Part shown: positions 1 to 7,514 of the stretch, piece by piece
Layout: each line of letters begins with the position of its first letter
Position numbering within the stretch: position 1 is the first letter of the stretch
NCBI GenBank assembly: GCA_963712595.1
Contig: CAVQIM010000001.1
Coordinates: 372,001 to 436,000, forward strand
DNA: 64,000 nucleotides
From: VRUE01 sp963712595
GTDB lineage: Bacteria > Actinomycetota > Thermoleophilia > Solirubrobacterales > 70-9
Direction: 5' to 3'
Notes under the pieces: generated by a model
Database searches by the model: none
Told to the model about the DNA's origin: nothing
The model's input: only the letters and a program-made list of their open reading frames with translations
Position numbers and translations under genes: made by a program

Positions 1-1378
1 CGGCGCGCTGCTCGGGGAGCGGGCGCCCGCAGGAGCCGGGCTCGGTGCCCTCGACCACGACGGACGAGCCGTCGCGCAGCGCGATGCACAGGCGGCTGGG
101 GAAGGTCATCCGCAGCGCCGCCGTGTCGAGACCGTCGATGCCGCCGTCGCCCGCACCGCCGGCGAGCCGGTGGCGCAGAGAGTGCCCGAGGAAGCGGCGC
201 AGGCCACGGTCGGCGGCAAGCGCCCGCACCAGCGCCGGGCCGGGGTTGGCCTCGTCCATGTTCACGTCGCCGAGGCGACGGCGGATACGCAGAAGGTCGC
301 GCAGGCCAAGATCGGGCGATGCACCCGCCTCGAGCGTCCCGCGCAGGGTCTTCGCGGTCAGCGCCGGGTCGTGACGGAGGCTGACCCGCGCGGCGAGGTC
401 GCGGATCTCGGCCTCGTGCTCGGCCAGCCAGGCCGGCTCCAGCTCGGCCGGGGTGAATCTGCCGGCAAGCAGGGCGATAGCCGCGGTCAGCGTCGCCGAG
501 AAGTTGACCCGGATCGGCGAGAGATCGGGGCCGCGCCCCAACTCCTCCATCTCGCAGGTGAGCCAGCCCGCCTCGATCTCGACGCTCGCCACCTCCTCCG
601 AGTGGACCCCGGCTGCAAGCGCAGCCTCGGCAACCGACTGCAGATAGGCGCAGCCGGGCAGGCGCTTGTAGGCGAGGGTGTCGGTCAGCCAGACGCTGCC
701 GAGGCCGCCGAACATCTTTGGCCGCGGAGCGAAGGAGAGGCTGGCGAGGACGCCGCGCGGGTGCTCGATCACGTCGAGCGCCCCGCTGACCCCGTCGGCC
801 GCCAGCAGCGCAGCCCGTGCCCCCACCGCCGCCGGCTCGGCCGCCGTCAACAGCTTGCTTGCCGGGCCCATGAATCCCGGCCACATCCCGTACGGCGGCT
901 GGTAGAGGGCGACAGCGAGCGCGTGGGCAGTGCGGGCCCGATCGAGACCGAGGCCCACGGAAGCGGCCACCGCAGCCGAGGCGCAGTGGATCGAAGCCCA
1001 GAACTGACCGTTGTGGGGACCGAGGAAGAGCGCTGCGCCAAGCCGCCCGGCGACCTCGTTGGCCGCCACCTGGGCGAGCAGCCGCCGCTCGGGGTCGTCC
1101 GCGAAGGCGGCTGCCGCCGGCACCGCCGAGTGGCCGGTGTGGCCCATGAAGAGGTAGTCGTCCCAGTCGTGTGCGATCGAGGCCGCCGCCGAGCGGTAGA
1201 CCTCCCCCACCGGTCCCTCAGGCGCGACCGCCGCGAACGGCGCTGCCGCAGCTTCGCCCGCGGCGCGCCCCGCGGCGACGCACATCGCCTGCAGCTCCGC
1301 CCGCTCACGCACGCTCGACGGCAGATCCGCAGCGCGCAGCTCGGTGGCCCACGCCCCAATCTCCTCACAAATCGTCAC
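1..1378 (-). CDS. MmgE/PrpD family protein, 3' end cut by window edge
   Basis: This frame stays open from a GTG at 1378 to the window edge, giving about 459 residues without a stop; the C-terminus lies outside. It resembles the MmgE/PrpD (2-methylcitrate dehydratase-like) family: a helical N-terminal part, a GHTGHSAVPAA segment near residue 90 like the family's GHPG-x-x-x-P signature, and near the end a RDGSSVVVEGTEPG stretch like the C-terminal swapped domain. Members dehydrate 2-methylcitrate or act as uncharacterised decarboxylases or isomerases. No prpB or prpC is beside it, so the substrate is unknown. Upstream in-frame codons back to 1411 include no ATG, so GTG 1378 is the best start. 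A palindromic element separates it from uvrB. Confidence 0.75.
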   Translation of the reverse strand, partial: MTICEEIGAWATELRAADLPSSVRERAELQAMCVAAGRAAGEAAAAPFAAVAPEGPVGEVYRSAAASIAHDWDDYLFMGHTGHSAVPAAAAFADDPERRLLAQVAANEVAGRLGAALFLGPHNGQFWASIHCASAAVAASVGLGLDRARTAHALAVALYQPPYGMWPGFMGPASKLLTAAEPAAVGARAALLAADGVSGALDVIEHPRGVLASLSFAPRPKMFGGLGSVWLTDTLAYKRLPGCAYLQSVAEAALAAGVHSEEVASVEIEAGWLTCEMEELGRGPDLSPIRVNFSATLTAAIALLAGRFTPAELEPAWLAEHEAEIRDLAARVSLRHDPALTAKTLRGTLEAGASPDLGLRDLLRIRRRLGDVNMDEANPGPALVRALAADRGLRRFLGHSLRHRLAGGAGDGGIDGLDTAALRMTFPSRLCIALRDGSSVVVEGTEPGSCGRPLPEQRA

Positions 1379-1410
1379 GACCTCGATGCTCTCATGAACG
1401 ACGATCAGGA

Positions 1411-1517
1411 CCCATCTCAGTAGGGGTGGAACGTCTTGTACTTTTTCGCGGCCTCCGCCTGGGCGGCAGCAGTCCCCGTCCCTCGAAAAAGTTAAGTGGA
1501 ACCCCTGCTGAGATGGG
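1411..1517. repeat. Palindromic element, family A copy 1
   Basis: The outer arms are CCCATCTCAG-t-AGGGGT at 1411-1427 and its complement ending at 1517. Inside are the family A core boxes CTTGTACTTTTTC (1435-1447) and GAAAAAGTTAAG (1485-1496), which are themselves nearly complementary, and an asymmetric GC-rich centre. It starts 3 bp past the uvrB stop codon. The A/T tract is conspicuous in this GC-rich DNA. The core recurs at 7423-7487, 37977-38038 and 38987-39048, but the outer arms differ at each site. Confidence 0.85.
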
Positions 1518-1519
1518 CT

Positions 1520-3517
1520 CTACGCGCCGGCTCTCATGCCGTCGAGGTCGCGGCGCAGCTCCTTCAGCTCGTCGCGCAGGCGGCCTGCCTCCTCGAAGCG
1601 AAGGTCATCTGCAGCCGCCAGCATTTCCTCCTCGAGCGCGACGATCGCGCGCTCCAGCTCGGCCGGGTCGGCGAAGTCGGCGGCGTGCTTGCTGCGGCGC
1701 TTGCGCGGTGCGCGGTCCTCCATCGCCAGGAACTCGCTCATCTCGGAGATGCCCTTGCGCACGGTCGCCGGGGTTATCCCGTGCTCCTCGTTGTAGGCGA
1801 GCTGGATCGCCCGGCGCCGATCGGTCTCGCGCATCGCCGCCCGCATCGCATCGGTCTCCTTGTCGGCGTACATCAGCACCCGCCCGTTGACGTTGCGGGC
1901 AGCGCGGCCGATCGTCTGCACGAGGCTGGTCTCGCCGCGCAGGAAGCCCTCCTTGTCGGCGTCGAGGATCGCCACCAGCGAGACCTCAGGCAGGTCGAGC
2001 CCCTCGCGCAGGAGGTTGACCCCGACCAGTACGTCGTACTCGCCGAGGCGAAGGTCGCGGATGATCTGGATCCGCTCCAGGGTGTCGACCTCGGAGTGCA
2101 GGTAGCGGACCTTTACCCCGTACTCGAGCAGGTAGTTGGTCAGGTCCTCCGCCATCTTCTTGGTCAGCGTCGTGACCAGGACCCGGTCGCCTTCCTCGGC
2201 GATCCCCTTGATCTCGTTCATCAAGTCGTCGATCTGGTTGCGGGTCTCGCGCACCTCGATCGCGGGGTCGATGATCCCGGTCGGGCGGACGATCTGCTCG
2301 ACGATCCGGGTCGATTCGGCTTTCTCAAACGGCCCCGGCGTCGCCGAGACCATCACCAGCTGCGGCACCCGCTCGAGGAACTCGTCGAACCTGAGCGGCC
2401 GGTTGTCGATCGCCGAGGGCAGGCGAAAGCCGTAGTCGATCAGGGTCTGCTTCCGGGAGCGATCGCCCTCGTACATGCCGCCGATCTGCGGGATCGTCTG
2501 GTGGGACTCGTCGACGAAGACGGCGAAATCGTCGGGGAAATAGTCGATCAGCGTGTGCGGCGGGCTTCCCTCAGGACGGCCATCGAGGATGCGCGAGTAG
2601 TTCTCGATCCCCGAGGTGAAACCGACCTCTTTCAGCATCTCGATGTCGTAGGCGGTGCGCTGGCGCAGGCGGTGCGCCTCGAGCTGCTTGCCCTCGGCCT
2701 CGAGTTCCTCCGTGCGCGAGTGCAGTTCGGCGCGGATTTCCTCGACCGCCCGCTCCAGCGTCTCGTCGCGGGTCACGTAATGCGAGGCCGGCCAGACCGA
2801 GACGTGGTCGATCGTGTCGAGGATCTCGCCGGTGAGCGGGTCGAAGTGCTGGACCCCCTCGATCTCATCGCCGAAGAGCGCGATCCGGTACGCCGACTCG
2901 GCGTAGGAAGGCATGATCTCAAGCACCTCCCCGCGCACGCGGAAGCTGCCGCGGCTGAGCACCGAGTCATTGCGCTGGTACTGCATCTTGATCAGCTTGC
3001 GCAGCACCTCGTCGCGGTCGATCACCTCGCCGACTTTGAAGAGCTGCATTTTTTCGTTGTAGACCTGAGGCGAGCCGATCCCGTAGATGCAGGAGACCGA
3101 GGCGACAATGATCACGTCGCGGCGGGCGAAGAGCGCCGCCGTGGCGGCATGGCGCAGGCGGTCGATCTCATCGTTGATCGAGGAGTCCTTCTCGATGTAG
3201 AGGTCCTGTGCCGGGACGTATGCCTCGGGCTGGTAGTAGTCGTAATAGGAGACGAAGTACTCCACCACGTTCTCGGGGAAGAACTCGCGGAACTCGTTGC
3301 AAAGCTGCGCCGCCAGCGTCTTGTTGTGGGCGATCACCAGCGAGGGCCGCTGCACCGCCGCGATCGTCGCCGCCATCGTGAAGGTCTTGCCGGTGCCAGT
3401 CGCCCCAAGCAGGGTCTGGAAGCGATCCCCCGCCCCCAGTCCCTCGGCAAGCCCCGCGATCGCCTTTGGCTGGTCGGCCGTGGGCGTGTAAGCGGGATTG
3501 AGCTTGAACTCGGGCAC
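1520..3517 (-). CDS. uvrB: UvrABC system protein B (excinuclease subunit)
   Basis: UvrB receives damaged DNA from UvrA, opens it with its helicase-like fold and recruits UvrC for nucleotide excision repair. The 665-residue product is full length. It begins at GTG 3517, has Walker A GATGTGKT at residues 38-45, and has the Tyr-rich beta-hairpin (YYDYYQPEAYVP, about 91-102) that clamps one DNA strand. SF2 helicase motifs follow, and a C-terminal UVR coiled-coil (ALEEEMLAAADDLRFEEAG) binds UvrC. uvrA and uvrC are not in the window. It is divergent from the DoxX-like gene across 37 bp. Confidence 0.97.
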   Translation of the reverse strand: MPEFKLNPAYTPTADQPKAIAGLAEGLGAGDRFQTLLGATGTGKTFTMAATIAAVQRPSLVIAHNKTLAAQLCNEFREFFPENVVEYFVSYYDYYQPEAYVPAQDLYIEKDSSINDEIDRLRHAATAALFARRDVIIVASVSCIYGIGSPQVYNEKMQLFKVGEVIDRDEVLRKLIKMQYQRNDSVLSRGSFRVRGEVLEIMPSYAESAYRIALFGDEIEGVQHFDPLTGEILDTIDHVSVWPASHYVTRDETLERAVEEIRAELHSRTEELEAEGKQLEAHRLRQRTAYDIEMLKEVGFTSGIENYSRILDGRPEGSPPHTLIDYFPDDFAVFVDESHQTIPQIGGMYEGDRSRKQTLIDYGFRLPSAIDNRPLRFDEFLERVPQLVMVSATPGPFEKAESTRIVEQIVRPTGIIDPAIEVRETRNQIDDLMNEIKGIAEEGDRVLVTTLTKKMAEDLTNYLLEYGVKVRYLHSEVDTLERIQIIRDLRLGEYDVLVGVNLLREGLDLPEVSLVAILDADKEGFLRGETSLVQTIGRAARNVNGRVLMYADKETDAMRAAMRETDRRRAIQLAYNEEHGITPATVRKGISEMSEFLAMEDRAPRKRRSKHAADFADPAELERAIVALEEEMLAAADDLRFEEAGRLRDELKELRRDLDGMRAGA

Positions 3518-3554
3518 GCGATGACGATAGCGGGCGCACTACACTGCTCCGCCG

Positions 3555-3923
3555 ATGCGCTCTTCCCAGAAAGCCCTCGCCGGCTTCTTCGCCTTCGCCG
3601 GGACGATGCACTTCGTCATCCCGCGAAGCTACGAAGCGATCATGCCGCCCTCGCTGCCACGCCACCGCGAGGCGGTGATCGTCAGCGGCCTGGCCGAGAT
3701 CGCTGGCGGCGCCGCCGTGCTGGCGCGGCCGACTCGGCGTTTCGCTCGCTGGTGGCTGCTCGGGCTGCTGCTGGCCGTCTTCCCCGCCAATGTCCACATG
3801 GCGATAAACCCCGAGCAGGTGAGCGGCCTCGACCTGAAGCGGGTCCCGCGCTGGGCGCTCTGGGCGCGGCTGCCGCTGCAGCCGCTGGCAATGCTCTGGG
3901 TCTGGCGCGCGACCCGCGATTGA
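3555..3923 (+). CDS. DoxX-like small membrane protein
   Basis: A 122-residue protein with about four hydrophobic segments. It fits the DoxX-like family: an AGTMHFVIPRSYEAIMPP stretch near the N-terminus, an SGLAEIAGGAAVL helix, and a VFPANVHMA motif near residue 80. Members are integral membrane proteins of mostly unknown biochemical role; some act in thiosulfate oxidation or in redox-stress membrane complexes. It is transcribed divergently from uvrB with only 37 bp between start codons, so the two promoters must overlap. Function is not predictable beyond the family. Confidence 0.8.
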   Translation: MRSSQKALAGFFAFAGTMHFVIPRSYEAIMPPSLPRHREAVIVSGLAEIAGGAAVLARPTRRFARWWLLGLLLAVFPANVHMAINPEQVSGLDLKRVPRWALWARLPLQPLAMLWVWRATRD

Positions 3924-3945
3924 GGCGTGCTATAAACGTCCCGTT

Positions 3946-3992
3946 TTGTCTGTAGGTGTCTTGTCTGTAGCGCTTCTGTCGTCGCAGACAGA
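3946..3992 (+). promoter_or_regulatory. Putative operator repeats upstream of XRE regulator
   Basis: Two identical TTGTCTGTAG decamers lie at 3946-3955 and 3961-3970, spaced 15 bp start to start. They are followed by an inverted pair, TCTGTC (3975-3980) and GACAGA (3987-3992), that reuses the GTCTG half-site. The cluster ends 12 bp before the start codon of the HTH gene. An A/T-rich TATAAA at 3931-3936 could be part of a -10 region. The arrangement suggests autoregulation by the XRE protein, but this is inference. Confidence 0.5.
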
Positions 3993-4004
3993 GAATCGCC
4001 AGCC

Positions 4005-4253
4005 ATGAAACCACGCGAACGTTTCGCCACTAATCTGCGCAAGGCGCGCCAGAAAAAGAAAGTCTCGCAAGAGGAGCTCGGCTTCATGTGCGATCTGCAC
4101 CGCACCGAGATCTCCCTCTTGGAGCGCGGTGGGCGCGAGCCTCGGCTCGGCACCATCGTCAAGCTCGCCAGCTCGCTGGACACCACCCCGGAACAGCTCT
4201 GCGAGGGGATTCGCTGGCTGCCGGGCAAGACCCGCTTCCAGATCAAGAAATAG
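4005..4253 (+). CDS. XRE-family helix-turn-helix regulator
   Basis: An 82-residue single-domain DNA-binding protein. Residues 9-65 form a Cro/C1-type helix-turn-helix: NLRKARQKKKVSQEELG, a TEISLLERG recognition-helix region, then PRLGTIVKLASSLD. There is no sensor or dimerisation domain beyond the lysine-rich tail. Such stand-alone proteins are typical autorepressors or local regulators. The repeated GTCTG half-sites directly upstream are candidate binding sites. It is convergent with the minus-strand gene ending at 4266, and no antitoxin-type partner is adjacent. Confidence 0.85.
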   Translation: MKPRERFATNLRKARQKKKVSQEELGFMCDLHRTEISLLERGGREPRLGTIVKLASSLDTTPEQLCEGIRWLPGKTRFQIKK

Positions 4254-4265
4254 GCAAGGACAGGA

Positions 4266-4790
4266 TCAAGGCAGGAACTGTTCGAGCAGGCCCTGGGCGG
4301 GGCCGAGGAAGCTCTGCAGGTTGTCGAGCAGGGTGTTGGCGTTCTGGATCAGTTCGATCGCCTGGTCGAGCGGGATGCTTCTCAGCGTTTCGCGCAGCGG
4401 TGCCGCGAGCAGCGGGCTGAGCGCACCCGCCCGTTCGGCGTCGTCGACCGCGCGCAGGAGCCCGGCTCGGATCGCCTTCGCCAGCTGCGCTTCGTCGATG
4501 TCGTAGCGCCTGCCGAAGCGTTCGCGCGACTTCGGCGTCGCCAGCCCCCGGGCCAGGACCTCCCGGCTCACCCCAAGCTCGCAGGCGGCGCCATCGAGGG
4601 CGGAGAGCGTGAACTGCTCGGCGATCTGCTGCAGGCCTTCCGGGTTGCGCCAGGGCCGCTGCTGGCACGGGTCCTGCGTCTTCGCCGGTGCGTAGGAGGT
4701 ACCGCCAGCCGCCAGGTAGATGCCGACGAGGGCAATTGCGGCGGCGATCGATCCGCCGACCAGCAGCCGCGCTCTCGACTCCGCGCTCAC
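4266..4790 (-). CDS. Membrane-anchored protein of unknown function
   Basis: A 174-residue protein from GTG 4790. An N-terminal transmembrane segment (about residues 9-29) is followed by a helix-rich Ala/Leu/Arg exported or cytoplasmic domain with two cysteines (DPCQQRP and GAACELG). The gene overlaps the 3' end of the MFS transporter by 4 bp (ATGA-type), so the two are translationally coupled and probably work together, perhaps with this protein as an accessory or sensor. I do not recognise the family. Confidence 0.7.
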   Translation of the reverse strand: MSAESRARLLVGGSIAAAIALVGIYLAAGGTSYAPAKTQDPCQQRPWRNPEGLQQIAEQFTLSALDGAACELGVSREVLARGLATPKSRERFGRRYDIDEAQLAKAIRAGLLRAVDDAERAGALSPLLAAPLRETLRSIPLDQAIELIQNANTLLDNLQSFLGPAQGLLEQFLP

Positions 4791-6157
4791 AGCTCCACCC
4801 TCCGCGCCAGCCCGATCGGGATCAGCGAGAGCAGGCCGAGCAGCGCGGCGAGGCCGAAGGAGGGGCTGAAGGCGTGGGTGGCGCCGCGATTCAGCTGGTC
4901 CTGCAGTTCTTCTCGCAGCTGCACGACCTGGTCACGTTCTTCGGCGTCGTCGGGGAGCGGCTCGAAGGCCGAGCCGATCGTCGGCACCCTGCCCCCCTCT
5001 CCTTCCAGCTGAACCTCGATCCGCTGCGCGAGGTCGAGCTTGGTCAGCGGCGGTACCCGGGAGTCGAGGATCACCGCGGTGCCGGCATCGATCGCGTCAT
5101 GGCGCTGCTGGGCGATGTCAAAGGTGAAGATCGGGGTCAGCGCCAGCAGACCGAGGACGACGCCGGCGTGGCGCGCCGAGATCGTCCAGCCGCCGTGGAT
5201 CGCCTGCGGCGCGCGGCCGCTCAGCGCGGTCTCGGTCAGCGCCGAGAGCACCAGCGCCAGCCCGATCCCGACCATGATCTGGGGCGGCAGGGTCAGCGCC
5301 ACCTCCGCCTTCGGCAGCAGCGCCAGCCCGCCCAGGCCGCCGGAGATGAGGATCGCCCCAGCCGCCGCACGCGCTCGGGCACTCGGGACCATGTGGTCGA
5401 GACGGCTACCGAGGAGAGCGAAGAGCGGCATCACGCTGACGACGATCGCGGCGCCGATCGGGGTCAGGCGCCAGCCCTCGATCAGCAGCAGCACGAGCAG
5501 GAAGAGCGCCGCCGCGATCGCGGCGGAGATCATCGCCAGGGACAGATTTGCGAGCACGTGGGGGCGCCCGGTGCGGCGCAGCTCCCCTTCGACGATCCCG
5601 GTTGCCGCCTCGTGCCTTGCGACGGCGAGAATCGGCACCGCCGCGGCGAGCGCCACCGGCACCTGGATCAGGAAGATCGACTGCCAGGAGACGAGCTCGG
5701 TGAGCAGGCCGCCGACAGCGGGGCCGAGGGCGGCGCCGGTCGCCCCGGCGGCGGCCCAGACGGTCGCGGCGCGCCGCTCCGAGCCAACCGTCGCCGGCAG
5801 CAGCTCCAGCACCGCCGTCACCGCAGCTGCCCCACCGAGCGCCTGCACGGCGCGCGCTGCGATCAGGGTGCTGAGGTGGGTGGAGGCGGCACAGGCGATG
5901 CCCGCGCCGGCGAAGACCGCCAGGCCGACCGCCGCGGCGCGCCCGGGGCCGACACGACGAGCAAGGTGCGCCGCCGGGACCGCGGCCAGCGCCATCACCA
6001 GATTGAAGGAGATCAGGACCCAGGTCACCCCCGCGACGCTGGTGTCCAGCTCGCGGTAGATCTCCGGCAGCGCCAGGACGACAATCGAGGAATCGGCCAG
6101 GACCAGGCCGACCGCGATCGCCAGCGCTGCCACGCGCGGCCTCGGTGCCTCGCTCAT
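4787..6157 (-). CDS. MFS transporter, DHA2/EmrB-QacA-like
   Basis: A 456-residue membrane protein with many hydrophobic helices. The first helix carries LADSSIVVLALPEI, matching the LDxTIVNVALP signature of the 14-helix drug:H+ antiporter-2 group. A motif A-like RRVGPGRAAAVG and a GALGPAVGGLL segment (motif C-like) follow. A roughly 90-residue polar stretch with charged helices separates the last two membrane segments and would face the outside or the periplasm-equivalent space. Export of a toxic or small metabolite is likely; the substrate is unknown. Repeat B1 sits 9 bp upstream of the start. Confidence 0.85.
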   Translation of the reverse strand: MSEAPRPRVAALAIAVGLVLADSSIVVLALPEIYRELDTSVAGVTWVLISFNLVMALAAVPAAHLARRVGPGRAAAVGLAVFAGAGIACAASTHLSTLIAARAVQALGGAAAVTAVLELLPATVGSERRAATVWAAAGATGAALGPAVGGLLTELVSWQSIFLIQVPVALAAAVPILAVARHEAATGIVEGELRRTGRPHVLANLSLAMISAAIAAALFLLVLLLIEGWRLTPIGAAIVVSVMPLFALLGSRLDHMVPSARARAAAGAILISGGLGGLALLPKAEVALTLPPQIMVGIGLALVLSALTETALSGRAPQAIHGGWTISARHAGVVLGLLALTPIFTFDIAQQRHDAIDAGTAVILDSRVPPLTKLDLAQRIEVQLEGEGGRVPTIGSAFEPLPDDAEERDQVVQLREELQDQLNRGATHAFSPSFGLAALLGLLSLIPIGLARRVEL

Positions 6158-6166
6158 CCCACACCC

Positions 6167-6213
6167 TTCCGGTGCGCTTTATGTGGGCATAGACCGCAAA
6201 AGGCGCACCGGAA
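6167..6213. repeat. Palindromic element, family B copy 1
   Basis: A hairpin with arms TTCCGGTGCGCTTT (6167-6180) and AAAAGGCGCACCGGAA (6198-6213). It begins 2 nt after the TGA of the transglycosylase and ends 9 bp before the MFS start. The second copy at 27753-27799 has the same arms and the same 2-nt spacing to a TGA. In the transcript, the GGAAG at the base of the 3' arm sits where a ribosome-binding site for the MFS gene would be. Confidence 0.8.
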
Positions 6214-6215
6214 GC

Positions 6216-6818
6216 TCATTGGTAGCCCAGCTCCTTTGCGTACTTGTCGCGATAGGCGTGCTGCTTGTCGAGGACCTCTTCTACGTAGGCGCGGGTTTCG
6301 GGGAAGCGGATGTCGTCCAGGCCCAGCTCGCTACCGCCCCAGCTGTCGACGTTGGTCGGTCCCGCGTTGTAGGCCGCGAGAGCGGCGACCGCGTCGCCGC
6401 CGTAGCGGTCGAGCAGTTCGCGCAGGCGGTACGTGCCGTAGCGGATGTTGATTTCCGGATCGGAGAGGTCGCCGAGCTTGAAGGTGGTGCCGCCGCTGTG
6501 GCGCTCGATCTCGTTGGCGGTTTCCGGCGTGATCTGCATCAATCCTCGCGCTCCGGCGCTCGAAGTCCGATCGCTGAACTTGGACTCCGAGTAGATCACC
6601 GCTGCGATCAGCGCCGCGTCGACGTCCTTTTCGCGCGACTGCTGGCGGATCACGTCCTCGTGGCGCAGGGGCAGGGTGAGCTCCTGGATCGCCCGGTCAA
6701 CGTCCCCCACCACTCCAAGCAGCACCCCAGCGACGATACCGGCAGAGACCACGGCGCCCCCGAGCACCAGGCGTCGCCTTCTCCGTTTCTTCATCTCGCG
6801 GTTTCGCGCCGGACTCAT
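6216..6818 (-). CDS. Soluble lytic transglycosylase (SLT domain), membrane anchored
   Basis: A 200-residue cell-wall enzyme that cleaves the MurNAc-GlcNAc bond with 1,6-anhydro formation. An Arg/Lys-rich N-terminus (KKRRRRR) is followed by one transmembrane helix (about 17-38), so the catalytic domain is outside. Goose-type lysozyme motifs are present: catalytic Glu in IYSESKF (E78), GLMQITPETA, and AALAAYNAGP. It overlaps coaE by 4 bp. Pairing with coaE at this position is probably operonic rather than functional. Confidence 0.93.
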   Translation of the reverse strand: MSPARNREMKKRRRRRLVLGGAVVSAGIVAGVLLGVVGDVDRAIQELTLPLRHEDVIRQQSREKDVDAALIAAVIYSESKFSDRTSSAGARGLMQITPETANEIERHSGGTTFKLGDLSDPEINIRYGTYRLRELLDRYGGDAVAALAAYNAGPTNVDSWGGSELGLDDIRFPETRAYVEEVLDKQHAYRDKYAKELGYQ

Positions 6819-7393
6819 GCCCCCAGCTTCGCGACCAAGGCGGACAGGCGACGCTCGAGATCCTCGAGCGTGCCGTCGTTCTCGACCACGTGCTCGGCCC
6901 GCGCCGCCTTCTCCTCCTGGGCCAGTTGTCGCGCCTCGCGCTCGCCGACCAGGGCGTGGCCTCGCGCCTCGGCGCGGGCCCGGCGGACCTCGTCGGTGGT
7001 GACGACGGCGACCGTAGTGTCGAAGACGGGCTCCATCTCGGACTCGAAGAGCAACGGCACCTCGACCACGGCGACCTTGGAATCCGATGGCAACGAGGCA
7101 AGCCAGGTGCCGATCCGCTCCCCGACCAGGGGATGGATCTGCGACTCCAACCAGGCCAGCTCCTCCGGGTCGGCAAAGACGATCTCGCCCACCTTGGTGC
7201 GGTCGATCCGGCCCTCGCGGGCGACGTCCTCCCCCCAGCGCTCCGTCAACCGACCCAGCAGCGGCTCGCGGTCCAACAGCTCGTGCACCACCGCGTCGGT
7301 GGAGATCGTCGCCGCCCCCAGCCGCTCGAAGGCAGCGAGAGCCTCGGACTTCCCAGCCGCAATCCCACCGGTCAGCCCGATAGTCAGCGGCAT
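6815..7393 (-). CDS. coaE: Dephospho-CoA kinase
   Basis: CoaE phosphorylates the 3'-hydroxyl of dephospho-CoA using ATP, the last step of CoA synthesis. The 192-residue protein has the P-loop GLTGGIAAGKSE at residues 6-17, the D-A-V-V-H-E-L substrate region, and the QIHPLV motif typical of the CoaE lid. The length is normal. It lies downstream of rpsA, as in many actinobacteria. The start codon is only 5 bp from repeat A2, so its ribosome-binding site must lie in or at the foot of the hairpin. Confidence 0.95.
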   Translation of the reverse strand: MPLTIGLTGGIAAGKSEALAAFERLGAATISTDAVVHELLDREPLLGRLTERWGEDVAREGRIDRTKVGEIVFADPEELAWLESQIHPLVGERIGTWLASLPSDSKVAVVEVPLLFESEMEPVFDTTVAVVTTDEVRRARAEARGHALVGEREARQLAQEEKAARAEHVVENDGTLEDLERRLSALVAKLGA

Positions 7394-7398
7394 GGTGT

Positions 7399-7514
7399 GG
7401 GCCTGTCCCGGCAGGGGTTCCGCTTAACTTTTTCGAGGACAGTCAGATCGCTGGCGCCTCTGGCGAGCACTCGCGAAAAAGTACAAGACGCTCCACCCCT
7501 GCCGGGACAGGCCC
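7399..7514. repeat. Palindromic element, family A copy 2
   Basis: Perfect 20-bp outer arms beginning GGGCCTGTCCCGG (7399-7418) and ending at 7514 enclose the family A core in reverse orientation: CTTAACTTTTTC (7423-7434) and GAAAAAGTACAAG (7475-7487). The right end overlaps the first base of the rpsA stop codon, and the left end is 5 bp from the coaE start. The outer arms are unrelated to those of copy 1 but resemble the small palindrome at 20653-20695. Confidence 0.9.

Noticed and set aside
1496..3955. Long plus-strand open frame of about 819 codons
   Set aside because: It is antisense to uvrB, His/Asp/Arg-rich as expected for a GC-rich shadow, and uvrB is unmistakable on the other strand.
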